Part shown: piece after piece, positions 52,875-62,525 of the stretch | How positions within the stretch are numbered: the stretch's first letter is position 1 | Layout of the letters: every line of letters starts with the position of its first letter | DNA from: Dorea sp. AF36-15AT | GTDB lineage: Bacteria > Bacillota > Clostridia > Lachnospirales > Lachnospiraceae | DNA length: 64,000 nucleotides | Assembly: GCF_003477705.1 (NCBI RefSeq) | Contig: NZ_QUDV01000006.1 | Location: 111,809-175,808, forward strand | Reading direction: 5' to 3' | Notes under the pieces: model-generated | Told to the model about the DNA's origin: nothing | Databases searched by the model: none | Seen by the model: the letters and a program-made list of their open reading frames with translations, nothing else | Translations under genes and position numbers: made by a program

Positions 52875-53855
52875 ATGAATAAGAACAGAATGAATTTGAG
52901 AATTTTCGATAATGATGTGAACATTATCGATCGTACTGGTGCGGAGTCTCTGATCCCTACTCAGGAAGCGAATGAGATTATCCAGGGCACAATCACACAG
53001 TCAGCAGTTCTTTCCAGAGGACGAAAGCTGGCGAACATGACCAGCAGACAGTATAAAATGCCGGTGCTGGATATGCTGCCGATTGCTTATTTTGTAAATG
53101 GCGATGCAGGTCAGAAGAAAACTACAAAACAGGCATGGGATAAGAAATACATCACCGCAGAGGAGATTGCAGTAATTGTTCCGATTCCGGAGGCTGTTCT
53201 GGATGATTCTGAGTATGATATCTGGGCAGAAGTTAAGCCGAGAGTCGTAGAAGCATTCGGACGTGTTATTGACGGAGCGATTCTGTTTGATGTGGATAAA
53301 CCATCTACATGGAGAGATGGCGTGGTTGCAACTGCGACAAAAGCCAGCTCTGTAGTTACATTAGGTTCTGCGGATCCATTGTATGACAGGATCATGGCAG
53401 AAGATGGCGTGATTGCAAAGGTTGAAAACTCTGGCTATTTTGTAAATGGCCACATGGCAGATATTTCCATGAGAGCTAAGCTTCGTGGATTAAAGAATGA
53501 AAATGGTGATCCGCTGTTCAAAACAGATATGCAGGGTTCAACTCAGTATGCGCTGGATGGTTCACCAATGAACTTCCCGAACAATGGAGCATTTGATAAG
53601 TCAAAGGCACTTATGATCTCCGGTGATTTTTCACAGTTGGTATATGCTATCAGACAGGATATCACCTTTAAATTGTTTACTGAGGGTGTTGTACAGAATA
53701 CGGATGGATCTATTGCCTATAACCTGATGCAGAATGACATGGTAGCTCTGAGAGCGACTATGCGTCTTGGATGGGAGATTCCCAACCCAATCAACAGCCT
53801 GCAGAAGGATAAGACAAAGAGATGTCCATTTGCGATTCTGAAAGCAGGAGAATAA
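52875..53855 (+). CDS. Major capsid protein (HK97 fold)
   Basis: A 326-residue HK97-type major capsid protein; it has no long delta domain because a separate scaffold is encoded. Segments such as KMPVLDMLPIAYFVNGDAG, KYITAEEIAVIVPIPEAVLDD and DITFKLFTEGVVQ fit the E-loop, P-domain and C-terminal A-domain. ATG 52875 follows GGAGGG. Confidence 0.92.
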   Translation: MNKNRMNLRIFDNDVNIIDRTGAESLIPTQEANEIIQGTITQSAVLSRGRKLANMTSRQYKMPVLDMLPIAYFVNGDAGQKKTTKQAWDKKYITAEEIAVIVPIPEAVLDDSEYDIWAEVKPRVVEAFGRVIDGAILFDVDKPSTWRDGVVATATKASSVVTLGSADPLYDRIMAEDGVIAKVENSGYFVNGHMADISMRAKLRGLKNENGDPLFKTDMQGSTQYALDGSPMNFPNNGAFDKSKALMISGDFSQLVYAIRQDITFKLFTEGVVQNTDGSIAYNLMQNDMVALRATMRLGWEIPNPINSLQKDKTKRCPFAILKAGE

Positions 53856-53868
53856 GGATGTGATGTAA

Positions 53869-54279
53869 ATGTATGTGGATTATGCATATTATGCTTCAGA
53901 GTATGGTGGCGAGATAATTCCGGAGGAGAAATTCTCCGGATACGAACGCCGGGCAGAAGCTTACATTCGTAAAATCACATATGTTCGGGGTGATATTTTT
54001 TCAATGGAAAGCGATATGGTAAAAGATGCAGTATGCGCTGTAGCAGACGTATACTGCAGTTATGATCAGAAACAGGCATCGGCTGGAATGGTCAAGTCTG
54101 AAAACAATGACGGATATAGCGTTACGTATGTTACGGAACAAACAGACGGACAGACAACGGAGGAAGTACTTTGCAAAAAAGCTTATGCGGCTGCATCTGC
54201 ATATCTGCTTCCAACCGGATGGCTATCGAGAAAGGTGGGATGCTGTTATGTTGGCGAATGCAACGATTACAATCTATAA
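53869..54279 (+). CDS. Head-tail connector protein (gp6-like)
   Basis: A 136-residue helical protein of the head-tail connector/adaptor type (YYASEYGGEIIPEEKFSGYERRAEAYIRKIT, VKDAVCAVADVY), following the capsid gene as usual. It would form the ring under the portal. Its end overlaps the next gene by 32 bases. Confidence 0.82.
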   Translation: MYVDYAYYASEYGGEIIPEEKFSGYERRAEAYIRKITYVRGDIFSMESDMVKDAVCAVADVYCSYDQKQASAGMVKSENNDGYSVTYVTEQTDGQTTEEVLCKKAYAAASAYLLPTGWLSRKVGCCYVGECNDYNL

Positions 54280-54652
54280 CCGGAAAACCGGCAGTAAAAC
54301 CACCTTTGACACCTGGAATCGAACGGTGATCCGGGGCGTGCATGTGTATGTGGACCATAAAGTATCTGCAGGTGATTCCGGACTGAACAGCGCAGAAGTG
54401 TACAAGATCCGTATTCCTGCTGATGTGGAGAATGCGGATCAGTATCTTCCGCCGGAAGAGTATGCAGAACTAGAGAATCCGGCTGGATATTGGACAATCC
54501 AGAATGATGATCACATTGTTCTGGGTGAATGTAGCAAAGACATTGTGAAGCCAGCAGATCTGCTAAAGATGAGCCAGCGGCATTGCAAAGTGTTGTCCTG
54601 GTCTGACAACCGGTTCGGTGGACTTCCACATTGGAGGATTGGAGGGGCGTAA
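54248..54652 (+). CDS. Minor head protein / head closure protein
   Basis: A 134-residue protein beginning MLANATITIYNRKTG at ATG 54248, eight bases after GGTGGG; the longer frame upstream is inside the connector gene. The beta-rich core with YVDHKVSAGDSGLNSAEVYKIRIP fits the minor capsid/head-closure family placed second after the capsid in Firmicutes siphophages. Confidence 0.75.
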   Translation: MLANATITIYNRKTGSKTTFDTWNRTVIRGVHVYVDHKVSAGDSGLNSAEVYKIRIPADVENADQYLPPEEYAELENPAGYWTIQNDDHIVLGECSKDIVKPADLLKMSQRHCKVLSWSDNRFGGLPHWRIGGA

Positions 54653-54653
54653 G

Positions 54654-55037
54654 ATGGCACAGAAGAAGCAATTTAGTATCACGACTCCCAGAGGTAGTAT
54701 CACAACTGTACAAACTGACGGAGGTATTGTGACAGCTAAATTAGAGTGGAATCCGGCATTTGCGAGCCAGAAGGCAGAGTCCTTTTCTAAGGCGCAGGCA
54801 TTTGTAGATTCCGAATGTCTTAGATATATGAACCCACTCTCACCAAGGAGAACCGGCATGATGATCAAGTCCGCAACGCTTGGCACGGTGATTGGATCCG
54901 GATATATTGAATACCTGACGCCTTATGCCCGCCGGCAGTATTATGAACACAAATCACGGGCAAGGTGGTTTGAGACCATGAAGGCGAGCAAGAAAGACGT
55001 AATCAGAGAGGGGGCTGAGAAGCTTGCCGGACGTTAA
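54654..55037 (+). CDS. Minor capsid protein (HK97 gp10-like tail completion)
   Basis: A 127-residue protein, ATG 54654 after GGAGGGG. The sequence FVDSECLRYMNPLSPRRTGMMIKSATLGTV and LTPYARRQYYEH is typical of gp10-like minor capsid or neck proteins. It overlaps the next gene by 14 bases. Confidence 0.82.
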   Translation: MAQKKQFSITTPRGSITTVQTDGGIVTAKLEWNPAFASQKAESFSKAQAFVDSECLRYMNPLSPRRTGMMIKSATLGTVIGSGYIEYLTPYARRQYYEHKSRARWFETMKASKKDVIREGAEKLAGR

Positions 55038-55443
55038 GAGACCGATTATTGATAGTATCCGGGAGTACATTGCCACTTGTCCGTACATCGATGATCGAAA
55101 GATTAATATTGATTATCTCGGTGATGGAATGGAATATTCCATTGATCCGATCGGGGCAGATCCCATCTACAAAAGATATACCGATGGAACCTGCCTGAAA
55201 CAGTTCCAGTTTGCTTTGACCAGTAAAGAAGCTTATGACGGTGATGCCAGAACCGGCATTGCGAACAGCGGTTTTTACCAGTCGTTTGAAGAGTGGACGG
55301 AACAGAACAACTTAGATGATATTCTCCCAGAGCTGGATGGGCACGATGCCATAAAGGTGGAAGTGCTGCAGTCCGGCTATTTGTTTGCACCGGATGTAGA
55401 CCTGGGACGGTATCAGATGATCTGCAGATTGATTTACAAATAG
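55024..55443 (+). CDS. Tail terminator / minor capsid protein
   Basis: A 139-residue protein starting at TTG 55024 (nine bases after GGGGG). PIIDSIREYIATCPYIDD and FQFALTSKEAYDGDARTGIANS are typical of the tail-terminator family in this gene position, which caps the tail tube at the head. It overlaps the previous gene. Confidence 0.8.
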   Translation: MPDVKRPIIDSIREYIATCPYIDDRKINIDYLGDGMEYSIDPIGADPIYKRYTDGTCLKQFQFALTSKEAYDGDARTGIANSGFYQSFEEWTEQNNLDDILPELDGHDAIKVEVLQSGYLFAPDVDLGRYQMICRLIYK

Positions 55444-55453
55444 GAGGTAGAAC

Positions 55454-55963
55454 ATGGCAGGAGATACAAATAAAAAGAAATTAGTAGGCAGGCATAAGCG
55501 GGTAGCGTTTATGGATGTTGCCGGTGATGGTAAGACATTTACCAGGATGACAGGATTCACGTCAATGTCAGATTCAAAGAACTCTACAGAGTACAGCAGA
55601 CAGTATGTGGATGAAGCATCAGAACGATCAGACGTAGTTGGATATGCCCCGTCTATGGATTATGAGTTTGACCGTTATACAAATGATGCGGTGCATGCAA
55701 AGCTGGCAGGGATTACAGATGATGAGATTCTGGGATCAGATGCACAGGTAACTGTTGTGGTTGTGGATCTTTTTGACGCTACGGCAGAAGATGCCAATAC
55801 ATGTACAGCCAGAAAGCGTGACTGGAGTGTGATTCCGGATTCAGAAGGTGATGGAACGGATGCACTGATCTACAAGGGTAGTCTGAAAGCAGCAGGAGAG
55901 ATCGTAAAGGGTACTGCGACAACGACAGATAAGTGGCAGACGTGTACGTTCGCAGCAGAGTAA
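55454..55963 (+). CDS. Major tail tube protein
   Basis: A 169-residue beta-rich protein (MDVAGDGKTFTRMTGFTSMSD, YSRQYVDEASERSDVVGYAP) of the phage tail tube family. GGAGG precedes the ATG. It is followed by the two chaperone-like genes and the tape measure. Confidence 0.87.
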   Translation: MAGDTNKKKLVGRHKRVAFMDVAGDGKTFTRMTGFTSMSDSKNSTEYSRQYVDEASERSDVVGYAPSMDYEFDRYTNDAVHAKLAGITDDEILGSDAQVTVVVVDLFDATAEDANTCTARKRDWSVIPDSEGDGTDALIYKGSLKAAGEIVKGTATTTDKWQTCTFAAE

Positions 55964-55983
55964 AAAGATAGGAGTGTGAGCCG

Positions 55984-56403
55984 ATGAGCCTTTTTAAATA
56001 TGGAGATCTTGAAAGAGAGATTGATTTTACGGATGTAGAGTTCCTGGAGAATCTGGATGAAGCAAAGGAACTGATTAAGGAAGAAGCAGCGCAGGTGCCG
56101 AAGGTAGGAAAGACCGCTGATATCATCCGCGCACAGTGTCAGTGCTATTTTAATTTCTTCGATCGTGTAATCGGAGAAGGAGCGCATGAGGAAATGTTCG
56201 GTGGGAAAACCAGTCTGAACGCGTGCTTGAATGCTACAGATGCACTATTGGCTTTTGAGAATAAAGAAGCCGACAAGCTGAATCAGAAATATGGTAATTA
56301 TACTGTTCAGCAGCATGGTAATAGACAGCAGAGACGAAAGTATGATAAGAACAATCGCAATAAGAATCGCGGCAATGGAACTTATTACAACGGTAATAGG
56401 TAA
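55984..56403 (+). CDS. Tail assembly chaperone
   Basis: A 139-residue mainly helical protein (DVEFLENLDEAKELIKEEAAQ) ending in a basic, Asn/Arg-rich tail (QQRRKYDKNNRNKNRG). Its position between tail tube and Gp15/tape measure genes is that of the tail chaperone. No clear slippery sequence for a frameshift into the next gene was seen; the next gene has its own ATG. Confidence 0.8.
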   Translation: MSLFKYGDLEREIDFTDVEFLENLDEAKELIKEEAAQVPKVGKTADIIRAQCQCYFNFFDRVIGEGAHEEMFGGKTSLNACLNATDALLAFENKEADKLNQKYGNYTVQQHGNRQQRRKYDKNNRNKNRGNGTYYNGNR

Positions 56404-56409
56404 TGCGTT

Positions 56410-56970
56410 ATGAATATTCTATTTGAAGAATTCCCGGATTCAGTGTGTGTGAATGGAGAAAACTACCCAATTGAGACAGATTTCAGAGAATGGATCCGTT
56501 TCATTCAGTTGGTAGAAGATGATGAAGTTCCTTGGCAGATTAAATGCCAGTTGATGATGCAATGGTATACAGATGGAATGCCAGATGATTTGGAAGGAGC
56601 TGTCTATGCGCTGGGAGGATTCCTCGAAATGAGGGTAGATAGATCTGACAGTGAAGAACATTCGGAATCAGTGCCGAAGCAGCTGTATTCCTTCGAGCAG
56701 GATGCAGACTGTATTTACAGCGCATTCCGGGAGGTATATGGAATCAACCTGCAGACGGTTCCATACATGCACTGGTGGGAATTCCAGACGCTATTTATTG
56801 GACTTCCAGAGAAGACGGAGATCAAGCAACGGATCATGTACCGGAACACAGATCTCCGGGATATCAAAGATAAGGATGAGCGTAAGCGGATCCAGAAGAT
56901 ACAGCGAGCGATTTCGCTGAAAAAGAACAGAAAAATGACAGATTATGAGATAGGGGATATGTTTGCATGA
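56410..56970 (+). CDS. Bacteriophage Gp15-family protein
   Basis: A 186-residue Gp15-family protein: EEFPDSVCVNGENYPIETDFREWIRF, YSFEQDADCIYSAFREVYGI, YMHWWEFQTLFIGLPEKTEI and MTDYEIGDMF are family hallmarks. It probably acts as the second tail chaperone before the tape measure. It overlaps the following zinc-ribbon gene by ATGA. Confidence 0.9.
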   Translation: MNILFEEFPDSVCVNGENYPIETDFREWIRFIQLVEDDEVPWQIKCQLMMQWYTDGMPDDLEGAVYALGGFLEMRVDRSDSEEHSESVPKQLYSFEQDADCIYSAFREVYGINLQTVPYMHWWEFQTLFIGLPEKTEIKQRIMYRNTDLRDIKDKDERKRIQKIQRAISLKKNRKMTDYEIGDMFA

Positions 56971-57119
56971 TAAAGAAGATTGGCATCCCGACAGAACGGA
57001 AGTGGTTCAGATGCCCCTATTGCGGTAAGAAGCTACTGATTTATGATGATACCGCCGAGTGTAATGGCGTGTACCTGAACTGTCGGGAGTGTAGAAAAGA
57101 GGTAAAGATTAAGATCTAA
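56967..57119 (+). CDS. Com-like small zinc-ribbon protein
   Basis: A 50-residue protein with two CxxC pairs, WFRCPYCGKKLL and YLNCRECRKEV, resembling the Mu Com/zinc-ribbon type. The start overlaps the Gp15 stop (ATGA). It lies directly before the tape measure gene. Mu Com is a translational activator; the role here is unknown. Confidence 0.75.
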   Translation: MIKKIGIPTERKWFRCPYCGKKLLIYDDTAECNGVYLNCRECRKEVKIKI

Positions 57120-57168
57120 GCACATGTGAGCCGTTGAGCCGTGCTATTAGCCTAGAAAGGGTGGTAGT

Positions 57169-59796
57169 GTGGCAGACGGCTATTTGAATTTTGATACAAA
57201 AATTAATGAAAAGGGATTCAACGAAGGAGTTGGCAAGCTAAGTAAACTTGGAAAATCCGGGCTGTCGATAGTATCTAAGGCAATGACCGGAGCTGTGGTT
57301 GCAGTTGGAACTGCTGCTGGCGCAATCATAAAGTCATCACTTGGCGTTGTTGCGAATATGGAACAGCAGGTCGGTGGTGTAGAAACCCTATTTAAGGATA
57401 GCGCGAATACAGTTATCGATAATGCTAATAGGGCGTATAAAACGGCAGGAATGTCTGCAAACAACTATATGGAAACTGTAACCAGTTTCTCGGCATCGCT
57501 GTTACAGAGCCTTGGAGGAGATACTGCGAAAGCAGCGTCTTATGCAGACAGGGCTATCGTGGATATGTCCGACAATGCAAATAAGATGGGCACAAGTATG
57601 CGTGACATCCAAAATGCTTATCAGGGTTTTGCGAAGCAGAACTATACCATGCTTGATAATTTAAAGCTTGGTTATGGTGGTACTCAAGAAGAAATGAAGC
57701 GGCTCGTTTCCGATGCAGCAAAACTTACAGATGTCCAGAAAGAACTCGGTGTTACAGTTGATGCCAACAGTCTATCCTTTGGAAATATTGTAAATGCTAT
57801 CAGCGTTGTGCAAAAGCAGATGGGAATTACTGGAACTACTTCGAAAGAAGCAGCGACCACGATTGAAGGTTCTGTAAGCTCTGCTAAAGCAGCTTGGGAA
57901 AACTTTGAAGCTGGAGTTATAAGTGCAAATGACCTTGTAGAGACATTCTGGACTGCAACACAGAACATTTTTACAAATTTAGGTCAGATCATTCCAAGAC
58001 TAGGAAAAACAGGGATAGATGTTGTTAGTGCGCTTGCTGGAAAAATTGGTGGCGCTGTTCCTCAGGTAAAAGGCTTCACTGATGCAATTGAGAGTATTGC
58101 TGACAAACTTGGCAGTATGGATACCGGACAACTTACGAATCTTGGTAAGATGTCCGCAGTTCTGATTGGAGCCGCGCCTGCGTTATCTCTAATTGGTAAG
58201 GGTGCCGGAACATTTTCTGATGCTCTTGGCGGACTAGGAAATGTCACTGGTGGGGCAATTACTGCTATTAGTAAGCTTCCCGGTACAGTGAAAAGCGCGT
58301 CTGCATCTCTTGGGAAGGCTGGAACAGCATTCAAGAATGTCGGTGATGCTATCGCATTGCCGTTCCAGGATCTCGCACCAAAGATTGCTCCGGCAATCAG
58401 TAAGTTGGGAGGATCTGTTTCCGAAATGTGGAATGCCGGTCCCGGTGGAAAGCTCACAAGTGCTGTTACACAGACAGCCGGAAAAGTAGGAGAGTCGTTT
58501 GCAAAGGTAGGTCCTAAATTAGCAGAGAAGTTTCCAACAATTACCGGTAAGGTCGGAGAGCTTGGGAAAAAGGTATCTGCAATCGTTCCGAAATTTGGAG
58601 CAGTTGGGGAAAAGATAGCTAGTTACGGTGGAGTGATCGGAGATTCGTTCAAGCCAATTCTGTCCAAGGCAGCTACATTTGCACCGGCATTCCTGAAATG
58701 CATGAACATTGCTGGAGGACTCGGTATTGTCGTAGCAGGACTCGGGCTCTTGCAGGGCGCGTTCGGTGATCAGATCGGACAGATCCTTACGATGGTCCAG
58801 ACAAAAGGGCCAGAGGTAATCACAAATTTCTGCAATGGAATTACAGCAGCACTTCCGAACTTGATTGCGCAGGGAGCTATGTTGCTTAACAATTTGTTAC
58901 AGGCAATTACAGCAAATCTGCCGGCTATCATTAGTGGTGGAATTTCCATCGTATCAACACTGATTTCTGGAATTGCACAACAGTTACCTACATTGATCCC
59001 GACAGCATTAATGATGATTGTTACATTGGTAGGATCGCTACTTTCCAATGTAGGTCAGATCGTGGATGCCGGTATCGACTTGTTGGTTGGTTTGGCGCAG
59101 GGATTGGTAAATGCATTGCCGCAGCTGATTAATCAGGCACCGACTATTATCGGTCAGTTGGCGACGGCGATTATTTCGAACCTGCCGAAAATCTTACAAG
59201 CCGGAATTAAGATCATCACAATTCTTGCGACCGGACTTGTACAGGCAATTCCACAACTGATCGGTAAGATTCCGGCTATCATTAGCCAGATCAAGAATGC
59301 ATTTACCAGTGTGAACTGGGGCAGTGTTGGAATGAATATCGTCAAAGGCATTGCCAGTGGATTAACAAATGCGGCGAAGAGCCTGGCAGATGCAGCGGCA
59401 AATGCAGCAAGTAATGCATTGGATTGGGTGAAGTCAAAGCTTGGTATTCACTCGCCGTCACGAGTATTCCGTGATCAGGTTGGTAAGATGATGGCTCTTG
59501 GTATGGGCATTGGATTCGAGAAGAATATTCCGATCAGATCCATGAGTGCAGGAGTTCAGAAAGCAGTATCCGGATTGCAGAGATCCGTAAATATTGCGAT
59601 GTCAGGCGGAGTTGACACACCGTCAGTAGACAAGTTAAAGAACCAGCCGGGATTTGATGACAAAGGTTTAATTGATTATGACCGTTTGGAGAAAATCCAG
59701 ATGAGAGCTGCAGAAAAAATGGCGAAGCGTCCAATTTTCCTTGGAACCAAGAGGATAGATGAACCATTGCCGAAAGGAGCGGTGCCGGCATTATGA
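57169..59796 (+). CDS. Tail tape measure protein
   Basis: An 875-residue tape measure protein with a GTG start. The N-terminal region has MEQQVGGVETLFKDSANTVI and GMSANNYMETVTSFSASLLQ, typical of the TMP core; central hydrophobic stretches (about 520-720) are probable membrane-active helices; near the C-terminus is the common KLGIHSPSRVFRDQVGKMMA. Its length would set a tail of roughly 120-130 nm by the usual about 1.5 A per residue rule. Confidence 0.93.
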   Translation: MADGYLNFDTKINEKGFNEGVGKLSKLGKSGLSIVSKAMTGAVVAVGTAAGAIIKSSLGVVANMEQQVGGVETLFKDSANTVIDNANRAYKTAGMSANNYMETVTSFSASLLQSLGGDTAKAASYADRAIVDMSDNANKMGTSMRDIQNAYQGFAKQNYTMLDNLKLGYGGTQEEMKRLVSDAAKLTDVQKELGVTVDANSLSFGNIVNAISVVQKQMGITGTTSKEAATTIEGSVSSAKAAWENFEAGVISANDLVETFWTATQNIFTNLGQIIPRLGKTGIDVVSALAGKIGGAVPQVKGFTDAIESIADKLGSMDTGQLTNLGKMSAVLIGAAPALSLIGKGAGTFSDALGGLGNVTGGAITAISKLPGTVKSASASLGKAGTAFKNVGDAIALPFQDLAPKIAPAISKLGGSVSEMWNAGPGGKLTSAVTQTAGKVGESFAKVGPKLAEKFPTITGKVGELGKKVSAIVPKFGAVGEKIASYGGVIGDSFKPILSKAATFAPAFLKCMNIAGGLGIVVAGLGLLQGAFGDQIGQILTMVQTKGPEVITNFCNGITAALPNLIAQGAMLLNNLLQAITANLPAIISGGISIVSTLISGIAQQLPTLIPTALMMIVTLVGSLLSNVGQIVDAGIDLLVGLAQGLVNALPQLINQAPTIIGQLATAIISNLPKILQAGIKIITILATGLVQAIPQLIGKIPAIISQIKNAFTSVNWGSVGMNIVKGIASGLTNAAKSLADAAANAASNALDWVKSKLGIHSPSRVFRDQVGKMMALGMGIGFEKNIPIRSMSAGVQKAVSGLQRSVNIAMSGGVDTPSVDKLKNQPGFDDKGLIDYDRLEKIQMRAAEKMAKRPIFLGTKRIDEPLPKGAVPAL

Positions 59797-60578
59797 TAAA
59801 GGCATATTATAAAAATAGTAAAGGAGAGGTGCTTTGGTTGACCAAGGCGCCTTTTCGTACTGTTGAGGCTGATTGGTTTGACAGTACGTGGGAAGAGACA
59901 GAGGACGGTTATGAAAAGGTAGTTACCTTAGATGTCTTTGGAAAGAGAATGGAGTTCGTGCAGAACATGGAAACTCTGTACAGAATCATTTCTGTAGACG
60001 CTGAGACGGGCAAATACGGACGTTTGTATGTGAATGATACATTCTTACCATGCCAGATTTACAAGACCAAGAAAACAGGATGGAAGGGGTATGTGTATAC
60101 GGAAGTGGAGCTCACATTCCTTGCACCGGAGTTGTCGTGGATCACAGTTCTGGAGAAGAGGTTTTATCCGCAAACAGAACCAGTTGCAGTAAGTGGATTA
60201 GATTTTCCTACGGATTATCCATTTGAGCTTGTGGAAGAAAAGCGAGGATCTGGAGTGTTTGAAATTGATCACATTATTCCATCAGATTTTGAAATGGTGA
60301 TCTACGGTCCATGTTCAAATCCAAAGGTGTTGATCAATGGGTATCCTTATGAGATTTTAACCACATTGGAGAAAAATGAGTATCTGATATTAAATACGCT
60401 AGAAGAGACAATCACGAAATATCTATCCAATGGCATGACAGCGAATTTGTTTAATGCCAGAGGATATGACTATTCCGTATTTGAACAGATACCACCCGGA
60501 TTAATATCTGTGAATTGGAGCGGAGAGTTTGGAGTGGATCTGTATATCTTTCTGAAGCGGAAGGAGGCAGCATGGTAA
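59793..60578 (+). CDS. Distal tail protein (Dit)
   Basis: A 261-residue Dit-type protein, overlapping the tape measure gene by ATGA. RIISVDAETGKYGRLYVNDTF and YVYTEVELTFLAPELSW fit the N-terminal ring domain. It joins the tail tube to the baseplate and overlaps the next gene by seven bases. Confidence 0.87.
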   Translation: MIKAYYKNSKGEVLWLTKAPFRTVEADWFDSTWEETEDGYEKVVTLDVFGKRMEFVQNMETLYRIISVDAETGKYGRLYVNDTFLPCQIYKTKKTGWKGYVYTEVELTFLAPELSWITVLEKRFYPQTEPVAVSGLDFPTDYPFELVEEKRGSGVFEIDHIIPSDFEMVIYGPCSNPKVLINGYPYEILTTLEKNEYLILNTLEETITKYLSNGMTANLFNARGYDYSVFEQIPPGLISVNWSGEFGVDLYIFLKRKEAAW

Positions 60579-61573
60579 TACTAGCAACGCATCAAAGAGA
60601 GATTGGCAGTAATCCACTGAAGAGAGCCAACTGTACCTTCGACGTGAACGGGGAAATGAAGTTCTCCGTGAAGATTGCCCGGAGCTATTGGACTAAAGAT
60701 ATGACATATGGGAATCTGGTGTACATTCCGGATACGGAGTATGGCGGGATCATCGGCAAGGTTCTTACCAGTACAACACTGGATTACGTGGAACTGAAAG
60801 GTTACACCTGGCGCGGAAGATTGGCATACAAAGCCATTGAGCCGCCATCCGGAAGGGATTATAAGGTTGTGTCAGGAGAACTCAACAAGGTACTCAAAGC
60901 ATTGATAGAGCCGGAATTTGATGGATTATACGTGGTATCCAGTGAAGATACAGGCGTATCTGTAAGTAATTATCAGTTTGATCGGTATTGCACGTTGTTG
61001 GAAGGTGTCACGAAGATGCTGACTTCGGTTGGATATCGGCTGGATATTCAGCACAAGCGGGAGAAGGGCGTTCCGGGGTATGTTTTGATCAGAGCAATTC
61101 CAATCGTAGATTATTCTGATCAGATTGAATTGTCCAAAGACTGTGGATTGAATTATACGATGGAAGACATTCGAGATGGAGTTAATCATCTGATCGTCAC
61201 CGGCAAAGGGGAATTGCAGGACAGAAATGTATTTCACCTGTATGCTTGGCCGGATGGGAGTATTAAAAAGACTCAGTATTACACCGGACTGGATGAGATT
61301 GTCCAGGTCTACGAGAACACATCCACTGAGACAGATCAACTGGAAGACCAGTCACTTGATAAGTTGACTGAGCTGATGAGTAAGAAGAAATTCAGCATGG
61401 ATGTGGAGAAGCTTGGCATTGATGTAGGTATCGGAGATATCGTTGGCGGACGAGATTACCTTACTGGTATGTATGGAGCAAAGCCTATCGAGAACATTAC
61501 CTGCAGCGTAATTGCAGGAGTAACATCGAAAGAATATGAATTGAAAGGAGAAAATGACGATGGAGATAGTTAG
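60572..61573 (+). CDS. Gp37-like tail protein (siphovirus ReqiPepy6 family)
   Basis: A 333-residue baseplate protein starting at ATG 60572 behind AAGGAGG. CTFDVNGEMKFSVKI, YVELKGYTWRGRLAYKAIEPP and DCGLNYTMEDIRDGVNHLIV match the Gp37-like tail hub family, which replaces the Tal endopeptidase in many Firmicutes siphophages. It overlaps the receptor-binding protein gene. Confidence 0.85.
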   Translation: MVILATHQREIGSNPLKRANCTFDVNGEMKFSVKIARSYWTKDMTYGNLVYIPDTEYGGIIGKVLTSTTLDYVELKGYTWRGRLAYKAIEPPSGRDYKVVSGELNKVLKALIEPEFDGLYVVSSEDTGVSVSNYQFDRYCTLLEGVTKMLTSVGYRLDIQHKREKGVPGYVLIRAIPIVDYSDQIELSKDCGLNYTMEDIRDGVNHLIVTGKGELQDRNVFHLYAWPDGSIKKTQYYTGLDEIVQVYENTSTETDQLEDQSLDKLTELMSKKKFSMDVEKLGIDVGIGDIVGGRDYLTGMYGAKPIENITCSVIAGVTSKEYELKGENDDGDS

Positions 61574-62525
61574 TGGAAGAACCGGAAGCCCGCATGTGAC
61601 AAGTCAACAGTTCAGGCAATTTGTCGAGGGAACAGTTGGACAGGAGAGTTATATTCTAACATCCGGTGAAAATTTAGAACCGGAACTTGCGTCGAATAAT
61701 ATATTGAAGATTCGAAGCGGTATGATGAGTCATCATGGAAATATTTCCAGTATAAAAATTGGAACTTATGATGAGGTGGAACTGACTAATGGTAGTCAGG
61801 GAATGAAGCGCATTGACCTAGTGGTGAATCGGTATACAAGGAATGCTGAGACGAATGTTGAAGCAAATAATTGGGTAGTTATTACAGGAACGCCAGCGGC
61901 GTCTGATCCAGCTGTGCCGGCATATACTGTTGGCAATTTGCAGGAGGGAGATTTGACTGATGATTGCCCGGTATTTGAAGTGCATTATGACGGATTGAAT
62001 GTCACAGAGATCAAAAAGCTATTGGATGTAGCTGATAATTTGGGGAAGATGAAAAAAGAGCTTGCTGAATTAAATGGCAAGATCAATCATAATTCCAACA
62101 AGCACATTCTGATCGGCAAATGGAGCAGTGCATGGAATCTTTCCGATACTGCCAAAAATATCGGATCTAAAAAAGCCGCGATTGATAACGAATACTATAA
62201 GACCACCACCGGAGCGGATTCTGCCGTGACCGTCAAAAAGTCTGGGTTGTACTACGTATCAATGTATGCGCAGGGATCAGCTGCTTCCGGTGCATCGGCA
62301 TCCATACAGGCACAGGTTGTAGCAAGTGCCACAGTAGTAGATGATGCATACGTCCTGTTTGGAGCTGGCTATTCCTATAATGGATTAAGTGCGAACATCA
62401 ACATTGGGCGCGTAGTGTTCCTACAAGCTGGAACAGTGCTCACGCCACAGCTTAAGAAATCCTCGGCATCTGGAGCTGCGTCAACCACAGGAAGCTCTTA
62501 TATGGAGGTTGTGCATATTTATTAA
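61560..62525 (+). CDS. Receptor-binding/baseplate protein, expressed allele of an inversion switch
   Basis: A 321-residue protein. ATG 61560 is nine bases after AAAGGAG and gives the family start MEIVSGRTGSPHVTSQQFRQ; ATG 61554 is too close. Residues 1-170 form the conserved baseplate-attachment part ending in a coiled-coil-like linker (VADNLGKMKKELAELNG). Residues 174-321 form a separate C-terminal beta domain (GLYYVSMYAQGSAASGASAS ... MEVVHIY), probably C1q/TNF-like and receptor binding. The 13-bp recombination site lies at the codons for E-L-N-G (residues 170-173). The stop overlaps that of the silent alternative C-terminus on the other strand. Confidence 0.85.
   Translation: MEIVSGRTGSPHVTSQQFRQFVEGTVGQESYILTSGENLEPELASNNILKIRSGMMSHHGNISSIKIGTYDEVELTNGSQGMKRIDLVVNRYTRNAETNVEANNWVVITGTPAASDPAVPAYTVGNLQEGDLTDDCPVFEVHYDGLNVTEIKKLLDVADNLGKMKKELAELNGKINHNSNKHILIGKWSSAWNLSDTAKNIGSKKAAIDNEYYKTTTGADSAVTVKKSGLYYVSMYAQGSAASGASASIQAQVVASATVVDDAYVLFGAGYSYNGLSANINIGRVVFLQAGTVLTPQLKKSSASGAASTTGSSYMEVVHIY
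62068..62080 (+). repeat. Left inverted repeat of the tail-protein switch
   Basis: AATTAAATGGCAA, in frame as E-L-N-G-K in the receptor-binding gene. Its exact reverse complement is at 62823-62835. Confidence 0.8.

Noticed and set aside
55984-56970. Programmed frameshift joining the tail chaperone to the Gp15 gene.
   Set aside because: No convincing slippery heptamer near the end of the first gene, and the second gene has its own ATG six bases after the stop.
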